NCBI RefSeq assembly: GCF_017591425.1
Contig: NW_024465655.1
Location: 1,611,501-1,675,500 of the forward strand
Direction: 5' to 3'
DNA: 64,000 nt
Source of the DNA: Ochotona curzoniae
Lineage: Eukaryota; Chordata; Mammalia; Lagomorpha; Ochotonidae
Shown here: piece by piece, positions 21,652-31,777 of the stretch
Numbering within the stretch: position 1 is the first letter of the stretch
How the letters are laid out: every line of letters starts with the position of its first letter
Notes under the pieces: generated by a model
What the model saw: only the letters and a program-made list of their open reading frames with translations
What the model was told of the DNA's origin: nothing
Databases searched by the model: none
Position numbers and translations under genes: made by a program

Positions 21652-21985
21652 TACCATTTATTTTTTTTTTTTAAAGATTTATTTTTTTTTTTTATTATTA
21701 TTATTTTTCATTGGAAAGGCGGATATACAGAGAGGAAGATCTTCCGTCCGATGATTCACTCCCCAAGTGAGCGCAACGGGCCGATACTATGCCGATCCGA
21801 AGCCAGGAGCCTCTTCCGAGGTCTCCCACGCGGGTGCAGGGTCCCAAAGCTTTGGGCCATCCTCTCCCAGGCCACAGGCAGGGAGCTGGAAGGGAAGCGG
21901 GGCTGCCGGGATTAGAACCGGCGCCCATATGGGATCCCGGGCGTGCAAGGTGAGGACCTTTAACCACTTGCGCCACCGCGCCGGG
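21624..21985 (-). repeat. Young CSINE with perfect 15-bp TSD, antisense
   Basis: AAGAGTCTTAGTTTT occurs at 21,609-21,623 and again at 21,986-22,000. The body keeps many CpGs ('GAGCGCAACGGGCCGATACT', 'CGCCACCGCGCCGGG') and an intact antisense B box GGGATTAGAACCGG. It lacks a 'GAGACAGAGAGGA'-type segment after 21,735 and a 'GACTGCTTT' segment near 21,867 that its relatives have. The tail is a composite: two TTTAAAG-type segments separated by a run of T and 'ACCATTTA', preceded by T(26). Recent insertion. Confidence 0.97.
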
Positions 21986-22000
21986 AAGAGTCTTAGTTTT

Positions 22001-23229
22001 ATATCAGTTTTTCCTCCCTAAGTTCAGTAAGAGCCCATTCTCCTTGTAGAAAGACATAATTGGTGAATTAATTATCAGCATTTGGCTGCAATGTTGTAAT
22101 GGAGAGTGATGTGTACAGCATCAGATATGATAAAACATGAGGGAAGTAAGGCTGATGCGATGGAATCAGTGTTTACAATGTCGTCTTGGTGCAGAGTTAC
22201 CAGTCTCATAATGAAGATCAATTCCTGGCAGGTCTAAGAAACAGAATATTTAGGGGGCTCCAAGGAAAGAGAATTTACACACATCTATGTAGGTACTTGC
22301 AATACAAGAGACTATCTTAGCTTTCTAGAATTGAGTCTTATTTGAGATTCTTTATGAAAGTTGTAACAGGATGGTTGTTGTAAACCCCTCATCGGGACAC
22401 TTGAGTTCCATTTCAAACACCCTGCCTTTCAAACAAATGAATCTGTATTCAAAAAGTTCCAACAAACTTAAAAAGCCCAATGTGATCATTAACCATCCTT
22501 GCTGCATTTATGTAAATGACCAGGCCAAATTTAATGAGACCAGACATATTCTGTATGCAATTATAATCTCACTTTGATTATCACTGATCAAATGGGAATG
22601 ATTGCTGGCAAACATTTTGTCTTGATGGAAAACTATTACCCTGGTGCATGACCAGATTCTGGTCCTGTTTATTATTTTTCACCTATTTTTTTTTCACCTC
22701 ATTGCTAATTGAATCCTGAAGCCAGTTATCAGTCATGAACATGGTTGAGTTTTCTCCCACTTACCTGACTTGGCATCACTGAGAACTACACAGACTTTTC
22801 CAGAAGGCCAGCATGATGAAGCTGGGTGACTTGTTGCACCAGCAAAGGATTTCTCAGCACAAGAGTGTAGGGCACTCAGCGTGCCCCAGACGTGTGTATC
22901 TTCTGTACACTGCTCCAGCAAATGGCCATGACTGTCACATGACTGCTGTGATCCTCACAGAAGAGACCCTGAAGAGAATGTCTAGAAATCTTGACAGGCT
23001 ATTCTCTAGGTGCATCAGCTAGTTCCAGTATGCTACAACTTGGAGACTTTGTTGTTTGCTTGCATCACCAGTCTCTTCTCTCATGCCTCTTACTTGGCTA
23101 TCCTCATCGCAATGCATCTAGCTTTTTGGTGGATGTGGGGGTGGGGGAAGAGGGAGAAATTTTTAAAATAGCTGCAGATGGTAAAAATGGATACACTTGG
23201 ACCCTTTGCATTTTGCCATAAAGAAAATT
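22001..23229. other. SINE-free AT-rich block
   Basis: No exon or named repeat. It contains homeobox-like TTAATTAT cores ('GGTGAATTAATTATCAGC' near 22,062) and an octamer-like ATGTAAATGA near 22,510 ('TTATGTAAATGACCAGGCC'). Such motifs occur often by chance in AT-rich DNA. Confidence 0.4.
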
Positions 23230-23592
23230 TTATAATCAAAACATTTGAGCTAAAAAAAGACTCAAAAGGAATCTTATCAGAAATTTCTTTATTTGACCAC
23301 AATCCCAGGAAAACACAGCTCCCCCAAGGAAGCTTCCTGCAAACTCAGCTAGCTGCCATGGAGCTAGACCACACTTGACAAAAGCTTCCAGAAGCCCAGC
23401 AGAACCGTCTCTGCTTCCCTAAGCGCCCAGGTCCAGCGTACAGACCTGCCTTGTCTCTGGTTGGTCAGTGAGTCATTCATGGATGGCTAAGGACTCCTCC
23501 TTGCACACATAAATCAGCCTTGTCTTCTCTCCTGCTGATCTGCCTTTTGTCAGCTCATTTGCGGACCCTCAATCACTGGGCCCAAGTTGGAC
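23230..23592 (+). mobile_element. LTR-like 3' end (ERV remnant)
   Basis: 'CTTGCACACATAAATCAGCC', 'CTCTCCTGCTGATCTGCCTT', 'TTGTCAGCTCATTTGCGGAC' and 'CCTCAATCACTGGGCCCAAG' resemble the R-U5 part of mammalian endogenous retrovirus LTRs. The start is uncertain, and no internal retroviral sequence is visible. Family unknown. Confidence 0.45.
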
Positions 23593-24139
23593 CAGTTTTT
23601 TTCTCAGCAGTCACCTCTCCTCTCTGCTGAGTGTCAGAGCAGCCTTCAGCAGCACAACTTCAACATGATCCATGTCTGTACGTGTGTGTGCTGACACACC
23701 CAAGTGTGTGTTTTTTTCTGATATCTGGCAGCTCAGTGGGTCATTACAAAGCGTCTTTAGGAATCTCGCTGCAGAGTCCAGGCTGCTTAAAGTAGAAACA
23801 CTTCTTGGAAACTCAGAAATCTCTCTACAGACCAACTTGATTCTCTTGCTGGTTGCATCATCAGGCCGGGCAGCCTAAAATAAATCATCTATTAAAAGTG
23901 AACGGATTGCAACACTCACCTTTCAACTCTTTAGTTTTGGGAAATGGACTGGAAGCACTCCTGCGATGGTCACTTGACCACACACTCTGTGACGACATCG
24001 TCTCGGAATGTTGTTAGTAGAACTCTTTCCGTGTGCCCTTAGGGGAGAAGGTAGTTGTCTGAATTGGGGTCCATCTTTAAAGGCTTGTGAGCTGTGGTGG
24101 ATGGTAGACTGGTCAACGTCCAACTCAGTCACTTGTTAC
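23593..24139. other. Unassigned sequence
   Basis: Nothing recognisable; small open frames only. Confidence 0.5.
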
Positions 24140-24245
24140 TTTTGTAATTTAAACAATTCTTTGGCCTTTCCTGAGTCTACTTGGCTTACCTCATTGGAAA
24201 AGTGGGGGACATAACCTCTACCATGACAGACGCAGAGAAAGGTTA
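24140..24245 (+). repeat. MIR SINE fragment, sense
   Basis: 'TTTCCTGAGTCTACTTGGCT', 'TACCTCATTGGAAAAGTGGG' and 'GACATAACCTCTACC' match the MIR core-to-3' order ('CTCAGTTTCCTCATCTGTAAAATGGG'). Confidence 0.5.
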
Positions 24246-25520
24246 GGAATACTCCAATGCTTAATTTTCTTCTGGGCCTCTTTAAAGTGCTTTGGTCATC
24301 ATTTGGCCCATGGTCTTGCCCCTTTGTAGGTGGTCATGACGTAGCTGTTTCCTATATGATTGTATATACCCTCACCCCCTCTTCATATTCTTGCGTCCCT
24401 CATTCTTAGAAAAATAACATCCACATGTTATATGGACAGAAAACACATTCCATTTTTCCTGTTGCAATTAAAGTGTCATAAAAGGTGGAATATTGTATAC
24501 AGTTTAAGTCAATTTCTTCATGAATAGTAAAAGCTTCAGTTTAATTTCATGTCAGTTGTCTAGATTTCCATCAAGCTCGGGTCTGGTGGGTACAGCCTGC
24601 TATGGAATCTAAATCTCCTGTCTGTCTTTTTCTTGCTTGTATCAGTCTCGTTATGTTGGCTCTACCCACCATGACCTGAGCCACCCTGAGTCTGGACCAA
24701 CCGCATTGGGCAGTTAGCAGGCCAAGATCTTTCTGGTCAGAGCTTGGCAGCATGAGTGGAAGAAGATGCCAGCGTTGTTGCCAAACGGATGGCTCATGTT
24801 TTCCATCTCTGCTGTTGTGGGTGCCAGTCATGTGCTCCCTGGGGTGCCCATTTGTGCAACAGAAGCTGGAAGCCTGTAGTCAAAGGAAGAGCCCAAGATG
24901 GGGCTAGGCTCACCTGATGGGGCTCGAGGCTTGAGGCTGGCACACATGGGTGCAGTCTGAATAATCAACAATGGTGGTTCAGATGCAGGCTTGGTCAGGT
25001 GTATAAAATAGGAACAAAGGCTGAGAGTGGCCCTAGAGTGGCAAGATGGGGGTGGGAGGCCAGAATAGGGAACCTGGGTTGGGGCTGATTCTAAAGGCAG
25101 GGTGTGGCTGTGAGGCTGGGCTCAGGATCCGGGAAACTAGGGAGTCAGGTGAGGTCATGGCGTGAGCAAAACCAAAGACAATAAGATCATTCTACACACC
25201 TCACAAGAGGCATTGGTGCTGGTGGAGGCTTCTGTTTGCTAAAGGATGGCTTCAAGTTTCTCTTGGCAGCTCTATTATGGGTCAGCCAATCTACCTGTCT
25301 TCTCTAAGCTGCAGCTTTAGGTGGGCCAAGGCTGTGAAAGGAAGACACTGATTCTGTTAGAAAAAAAAAAAAAGACGAGACTCATTGGATCAAGACCAAC
25401 CACTGAGAACAGGAAAAATGTGGCCATCAGAGCTGGAACCATCAGTGACAGGATACTGCTGTGGGCAGTGAGGCAGACTCTTGATAAGATAAATCAGTGC
25501 TTCTATAGCAAGGCATTTTT
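24246..25520. other. Unassigned sequence
   Basis: No exon or nameable repeat. The 24,880-25,160 part is GC-richer than its surroundings but has few CpGs. An A(13) run lies near 25,360. Confidence 0.45.
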
Positions 25521-25524
25521 CAAC

Positions 25525-26167
25525 TTAAGACAGACAGCTCTCCATGGTAACATCTAGGGCGTCGAGACCAGGCTGACATTCTTGTCTGATACTCCATTCC
25601 ACCAAACCTAGCTTGTTCATAGGCACTTGTTGCCTCAGTGCTGCTGAAGAGCTCGACATTTCTTCCAACAAGTAGTATGTCTCACTGTCAACAGTTGTAA
25701 GAACCCCTTGAAGTTCCTTTAACACCTTACCAATCCCCGACTTGGAGCTTCGCTTGAACTGCGGTTTGTGCCTTAGCATACAGTCTGTGGTTTATGAAAC
25801 CTGAGCAAATGATAGGCAGTGGGGTCCTGGGAGAGAGAAGGTAAGTAATGAGAATGTGTTCTTGTGTATTCTTTAGCCATGTGTTGATGAGTCTATGTCT
25901 TGCAGGGCCACTGACCTTCCAGAAAACTGTCTTCAACTCTTCTGAGCCCAGTGGGCATCTCGGGAATGGCATCTGCTGGTTCAGTTTATGGGTGAGTTCT
26001 TTCCCTTGCCGGAGAAGTCGAGGGGCTCTGAGTAGTATTATCCATATAGAAAGTGAATTGAGGCTATAGGAATGCAGGCCTTGGGGCCTGGGTCCCCTCA
26101 AGGGCGCCACATGCTTCCTGAGATCTTCCTTCAGTTTTGACAATGAGGTGGCTCTCCTGACGTGCAA
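25525..26167 (-). other. Two overlapping minus-strand open stretches, function unknown
   Basis: Open frames of 146 codons (26,167-25,727) and 84 codons (25,779-25,525) overlap by 53 bp in different frames. This could be one decayed coding sequence with a frameshift, or chance. I recognise no domain, catalytic motif or splice signal. Frames of this length are expected a few times by chance in this window. Not called as a gene. Confidence 0.2.
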
Positions 26168-27885
26168 CTCTGTGACTCAGCCTCATCCCCACCAAGGGTC
26201 AGTCTAGCCAGAGCGACAACACTCCTGAGAGAGCGTATACACATTCCTAAAGGTCTCCAAGCCTCTATAACTTTTCCATATTCACTTCCTGGGGACTCTA
26301 GGATATGTTCTGTATGTTAAACACATAGATTAACAGCCTGCATGCACTAGTCAATTGAGCTGGCAAATGAGGCTCTGACCCAGACGCAGGAAAAAGTTGA
26401 TCCACAGTCGGTCTGAAGCAAAACCTGAGACTTGAGCAAACACACAAGCACCCTTGACTTCTTCAAGCTTCACATGCAAATAAACGACCTGGCAGTTCTC
26501 AGCAGAAATGCTGGAGTGGTCCAAGCTAGACACAGATGTTTAAAGCCCATGATGGACCACGAGATGTCTTCTGCATATAGGGTTGCAAACAATGTGTAGT
26601 GACAGGAGTTCATGAGCCTCTGGACCCTGTGAACATCAACTCATCTGCATGAGTCAGCTCTATCTACGAAGTACCTCCTCCAGGAATTATCCAGGCGATT
26701 GCTTTAGCTCTCCACTGTGCTTTCCAAATATAAGAGTAACACTAAAAATGCTGTAAAAAAAAAAAAAAGAGTTAAACTTCAGCTCTTACAGCATTTGGAA
26801 GATCTATAGTTTGACTTCCTTTTCCTGGCATTTTTTACCTTTTTTTTTTGTAACATTGTTTGTTTAAAAAAAAAGTTCTCAGAGTTTATTTGTGGGTCTG
26901 AGCTCCCCCAGGAATAGGCTGACCTCCGACACCTCCTCATTTCACCCCCAGTAGGAGCTTGAATAATGACAGGGTGACCAAGTGTCCCATTCGGTTATTA
27001 TTCAACTATATTAAATTGCTAAAGTTGGTAATTGGAGCATATCTTATTACAAAGGCAAAAGTTCAACATTTTTCCTCGGGCACGATGGGCTCGCACACTT
27101 GAAATCTTCTAGTCTGCTGAAGAACAAGATGTCAGGGCATGGAACATACAACAAATTAAACGCAGAGAGATGTATCAATGAAACTCAGGCAGAATTACCT
27201 AACAATACCTTGAAATTGTTGACCATTTTCAAATCCTTGTAATGTGGGTGGGAGAAATGAAGTAGAAGGGGATGTTGGAAATATATCCATAGTCCCAAAC
27301 GCCCCTCTACTCACACGATTGAAAAACAGTCATTTGAAGTGTATTAGTGGCTAATACTGAAACAGTAAATGGTAGTTGTTGATAGCATAGTGTTCAATTA
27401 TGAAGTATTTTATAATCTCACTTGTTCATAGGAAAGTCCATCTGGTCCATGGCGATAGGTTCTTTACCAAAAGTACCATTTGGGGTGTGGCTGAAAGTTC
27501 CAGTGGTCTCTAGAACGGTACTGTGGCTGACTAGTTTCACTGAGACAATAGGTGTATTGAGTACTTGTTAGGATGTGATCATCCCAAGCTATGCTTCCAA
27601 GAACAGGAAATGAGTAAGGTAGAAATGGCAGAGACCACAACCTACAGTTGCATTTCCCAGATGGGCCTTGTGGGAAGACTGGTTGTGGGACTTGTTCCAA
27701 CATTGAAATTTCCCAGTGTCTTTCCAGGAGGTTTTGCTTACTAGATCTGGGGCACGTCTTAGAAATCACTATGTCTTATAACTGTCCCGCTAATTTTGTG
27801 GCAAGGCAGATTGGGAAAATACTATTCAACTACTAATATTGGTGGTGCTATTATCCATTCAACCTTTTTTACTTATTGAAGCCAT
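26168..27885. other. Unassigned sequence
   Basis: No exon or SINE in about 1.7 kb. 'GTTGCATTTCCCAGATGGGC' near 27,648 recalls the 'ACTACATTTCCCAG' motif seen at 43.6 kb. An A(14) run is at about 26,755. Confidence 0.45.
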
Positions 27886-27889
27886 CGGG

Positions 27890-28045
27890 ATGGTATTTTT
27901 CAAAGTATAAGCCTGAGAGACTTTGGTACCAAAATCACCTGAGATATTTGACAGAAATCCAGATCTTGAACCCTGCTACAAACCTAACAGTCCCAGAATC
28001 TGCAGGAAAAGGATCTGGCACTGCTACAGGGTAAAGGATGGTTCC
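27890..28045 (+). mobile_element. MER5-like hAT DNA transposon fragment
   Basis: 'TTTTCAAAGTATAAGCCTG', 'CCAAAATCACCTGAGATATT', 'GACAGAAATCCAGATCTTGA' and 'AGTCCCAGAATCTGCAGGAA' follow the MER5A consensus order ('AGCATCACCTGGGAACTTGTTAGAAATGC ... GAATCAGAATCTG'). Non-autonomous and ancient. Confidence 0.55.
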
Positions 28046-28310
28046 AGCTAACTCCGTGTGAGCAGAACACTTACCATGGGGCATGCAGGTATCCTGCCTC
28101 TAAAGTTGTCTATTCCCAATCAACTGGCAGCAAACACCAATCCAAGCACCTAGGGATCCATGAGTGCTATGTGGAGATGTGATGGTAAACCTGCAGGGAG
28201 AGATATGGGTCTTCTTGCTTGCAACACCATAATGACCAGGCTGGTGGGAGCAAGATACAGAGCTGCCCTGCAGATAGCGTAGGCAGTATGGTGGGAATGT
28301 TGGAAAGGAT

Positions 28311-28508
28311 GGGGACCATGGGTGCAGCCCAGGCCCTCTTAGTCTCTAAGGTCTGTGGATGGGGACCATGGGTGAAGCCCAGGCCCTCTTAGTATCCAAG
28401 GTCTTGGGTGGGGACCATGGGTGAAGCCCAGGCCCTCTTAGTTTCCAAGGTCTTGGATGGGGACCATGGGTGGAGCCCAGGTCCTCTTAGTCTCCAAGGT
28501 CTGTGGAT
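28311..28508. repeat. Tandem repeat, 4 copies of a 49/50-bp unit
   Basis: Units start at 28,311, 28,361, 28,410 and 28,459, each beginning GGGGACCATGGGTG and containing CCCTCTTAGT (CCTCTTAGT in the last). Units 1 and 4 end GTCTGTGGAT; units 2 and 3 end GTCTTGGGT or GTCTTGGAT, so the outer pair and the inner pair are each more alike. Only point differences and one indel separate the copies. Confidence 0.97.
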
Positions 28509-29960
28509 GTATCCATTTACATGCCATGATGCTTGGAGGTGGCCTGCAGGGGCTCCATGACCTCAGGGTCAAGTACTAGGCCTCCAGTAAGAGCCCTCGC
28601 TCGCAATTTCCTGCCAGAGCCCTCGCCTTGCAACACACACGGTATTTTTTACTTTTCTTCTTTCTTCTCCCATTTCCTTAGTTTTGTTTGTGGAGCAGTC
28701 ATGGAACTTTCCCAGACATTGTTTCATCTTGACAACATAACAAGGCCTGTTCTGAATTCGCTTTCCCGGTTAGAAGCTTATGGAGTATTCATTATGCTTG
28801 TGGATTTTTACTAATGTACAATTGTGTTTAAGACAAACCGTCCAAAGTATGCCTGAGAAATAATAGGTAAATATATATTGAGTGAATGTTGGCAGATGGG
28901 ATCTATTCAAATGGCTCATGTGGCTAGCCAGTTCAGACAAATGCCTGATTAGTTTTGCAGAATGGCATTGATAATCATAGCACCAATGACGTGTTCAGGA
29001 ACTGTGTGATATTATAACTCTAAGATAGGATTTTAAATAAAGTAGTCTCATCTAGAAAATGGGAAAAGTAAGAACTGCCCTACTACCTATTTAACTGAGC
29101 AGCTAAGAGTATAATAACTTTCTAGATGGTGAACCACTAAGATTTATGCAAACATTGGTCATCGGTTTTAATATTGTTTTTCTTGATCACTTGTCTCCTT
29201 CTGGCTTCACATTTCATTGAGACATGTTCAGACCGTGCAGGTTAACCTAAAAGAAAGTACCGGAAAAGTGCGGGGCTTTTAGATAATAGATGTTTACCAT
29301 TGCAATGATCTCCATTACAGAGACAATTACTTGCACCAAGATATTCTACTTGCAAAGGAGGAAATGTGATCCAAATAGCACAGGTCCCAGTTATACATGA
29401 AAGGCTTGTGAACTATAGGGTATTGTTCTGGGCTTCTGGAAGCAAAACACTGCCGGGACTAAGACACAATCCTTCCAAGTGGTGATGAAATTGACTTTAT
29501 TGACATTATCAATAAGGATGTACTTATGGGAAACAAATGTGAAGTAGAGCTCACATTTGCAGGAGTTGGCAGGGAGGCAAAGTGGAGTGGCCAATCATGA
29601 GGCTCAAGGCACTGGCCCTACTTGGCGCTGGCTTTGGAACTGATCAGCTGAGTAGCTTTTAGGTCATCAGCTTCCTTTATGAAGCTTCTACTTTCTTATC
29701 AGTACAATGGACCTGTAAGACCACAGAGAACAGTTGTAAAGTAAATAGACGTGCATAATGTATCCGTGCCTAGATACTAAATATCACTTCTTTCATGTAG
29801 ATTAAATCCACAAAGTTCTCAGGTCACAAAGTGAAGCAGAAGTTTCTCTATTATTTTAGTTTGTACAATGTGAATAGCTTACTTTCAATTTTTTGTGTTG
29901 ATCTCTGAATAAATACATATTTTTCTACTCTGTTGTTAGATCATCTAAAAGAAAAGATGG
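28509..29960. other. SINE-free AT-rich sequence
   Basis: No exon, RNA or confident repeat. 'AAGCTTCTACTTTCTTATCA' with 'GTACAATGGACCTG' near 29,682 might be a MIR trace. Confidence 0.45.
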
Positions 29961-29964
29961 GAAA

Positions 29965-30226
29965 GCATTGTGGAATAGAGGTGTAGCCACTGCTTAAGAG
30001 ACACGTATCCTGTTTTGGAATGCTTGGGTTCAAGTCCTGTCTCTGCTTCTGCCCCAGCTTCTTACTAATGCGCATTCTGTGGGGAAGCAGGTGATGGCTT
30101 GAGCATCTGGTTCCCTGCCACCCATGCAGCAAACTCACATGGCTCCTGACTTTAGCTTGGCTCAGCTCTGCCTATTGTAGGCACTTGGGGAATGAATGGG
30201 GATGAAAGATCTCTCTGTCTCTGCCT

Positions 30227-30266
<40 letters not shown>

Positions 30267-30290
30267 TTTCAAATCAAAGAAACTTGTAAG
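29965..30290 (+). repeat. Old CSINE carrying a (GT)n array, sense
   Basis: 'GGTGTAGCCACTGCTTAAGA', 'GGGTTCAAGTCCTGTCTCTG' (B box), 'TTCTTACTAATGCGCATTCT' and 'GATGAAAGATCTCTCTGTCT' are in sense order. A (GT)n run of about 38 bp (30,229-30,266) replaces the usual CT-rich 3' segment just before 'CTTTCAAATCAAAG'. Confidence 0.82.
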
Positions 30291-30679
30291 GAGAGAGAAA
30301 AAACACAGCTCTGTTTAGGATTGCAACTAAAAAGGAGCTTTATCCTGCCAAATTACTCTCTCACTTCCCAGAATTTTATGAGAAGAATGAATACTTTGGC
30401 ATATTAAATGCAAGTTCATAAAATAATCATTGCCATGCCTCAAATTCATGTATATTATTACAAGTTGATAAACAATTGCTGATTCCTGTAAAATTTTTGA
30501 AGCAGAAGAAAAAATTAATATATCGCTTGTGAAAGCTGTCAGATTGACAAACCCAGAGAGCAAAGGCCTTTTAGGATTAGATAGAAGTCGTAACATATTT
30601 AAAGTCAGAGAGAACCTCTAGGACCACGAGTCTAGAGATGAGAAAGCTGGTGCCAAGAAATGAGTCATAACAGCAATAA

Positions 30680-30860
30680 CAATAAACATTACTGAGTGTT
30701 TTGTATGCTACAGATGTACTCAATGATTTGCATGAATTATTTCATTTAATCCTCAAAACAATCCCCAAAATAAGTGGTTGTGCTAAAGCCACATAAGGCA
30801 CGAGGAAACGGGTTTAGAGGGATGAAGCCACCTGCTCAGGGTTCAACAGCTTGATGAGCT
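30680..30860 (-). repeat. MIR SINE, antisense
   Basis: 'ATTATTTCATTTAATCCTCA', 'AAACAATCCCCAAAATAAG', 'GCACGAGGAAACGGGTTTAG' and 'CTGCTCAGGGTTCAACAGC' closely track the antisense MIR consensus. Confidence 0.75.
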
Positions 30861-30914
30861 GTTGCCGATGCCTTGATGAGAAGAGGTCGTCCATTCACAT
30901 AATCAAGGGACATT

Positions 30915-31132
30915 GTTTTTTAAAGGCTTTATTTATTTGTTTGTTTGTTTGTTTGTTTGTTTATAAGACACATGGGTGGTAGAGACCCAAGTCCTTGAGC
31001 CATGGTCCTCTGTCTTCTCAGGCACATTAGCAAGGAGCTGGATCAGAAGCAGAGCATCAGGGACTGCTACTGGCTTTCCAGAATGAGATTCTGGTGTTGT
31101 CGGGCCATTCAGTAGCACCACCGAGCACCTGC
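30915..31132 (-). repeat. Old CSINE with (TTTG)n tail, antisense
   Basis: 'TTTAAAGGCTTTATTTATTT' runs into a (GTTT)n microsatellite at about 30,937-30,961, then 'GACCCAAGTCCTTGAGCCAT', 'GGCACATTAGCAAGGAGCTG' and 'ATTCAGTAGCACCA'. The segment between the tail and 'GAGACCCAAG' is deleted. Confidence 0.8.
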
Positions 31133-31703
31133 TGTGTGAGACCTTAGGAAACCAGTGACACATGGTTCCATCTCTGTGGGGTGCACAGCGCGATGAGGGC
31201 TCATTGTTTTATGGGTACAACATGCCCAACTAGAAGCAGTGGTTTTTCAGGCTGTGAGAGCAGGAAACCTCTCGTAGTCCGAGAGGTCGAGATGGTTGGT
31301 CAGAGGTGTTGCTGTGGTGCTGAGATCTGAAGGATCAGGGAGAGTTAACAGGAAGAGCTGGGGGACACCTAAGAGGAGGAAGAGCCTCTCTCAGCTGGAG
31401 CAGCAGAGCTGGAGTGGAACAGGAGGTGGGGGAGATAAGAGAGGCAGCATAGGCTGATCCTCCCGAGCCTGTAGATGACTGATCATCATCATGAGAGCCA
31501 CACCTTCTGAGATGGTCTTCAAGGAAGAACCTAACATGGCAGCCTTTCTCAGGATCTCTTGGTCCCCAATTACCTGGCATCCCTGAGTGGCCTTGAGTCC
31601 CATGGTCCTGTTGGTCCCACATCCCCTAAGTCCTCCACAAACCTTAGGGCACTTGCTCTGTCCCATCCCTCTTCTTTCTCTGTACTGGGAAACTCGTGAG
31701 CTC
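31133..31703. other. Unassigned sequence
   Basis: No recognised repeat or exon; overlapping minus-strand open frames of about 90 codons are unremarkable. Confidence 0.5.

Positions 31704-31776
<73 letters not shown>
31704..31776. repeat. (TG)n microsatellite, 73 bp
   Basis: Dinucleotide run with a single interruption (GTAT near 31,729). Long enough to be polymorphic. Confidence 0.97.

Positions 31777-31777
<1 letters not shown>

Noticed and set aside
28311..28508. CRISPR-like array
   Set aside because: Units are directly adjacent with no spacers, and the DNA is mammalian.
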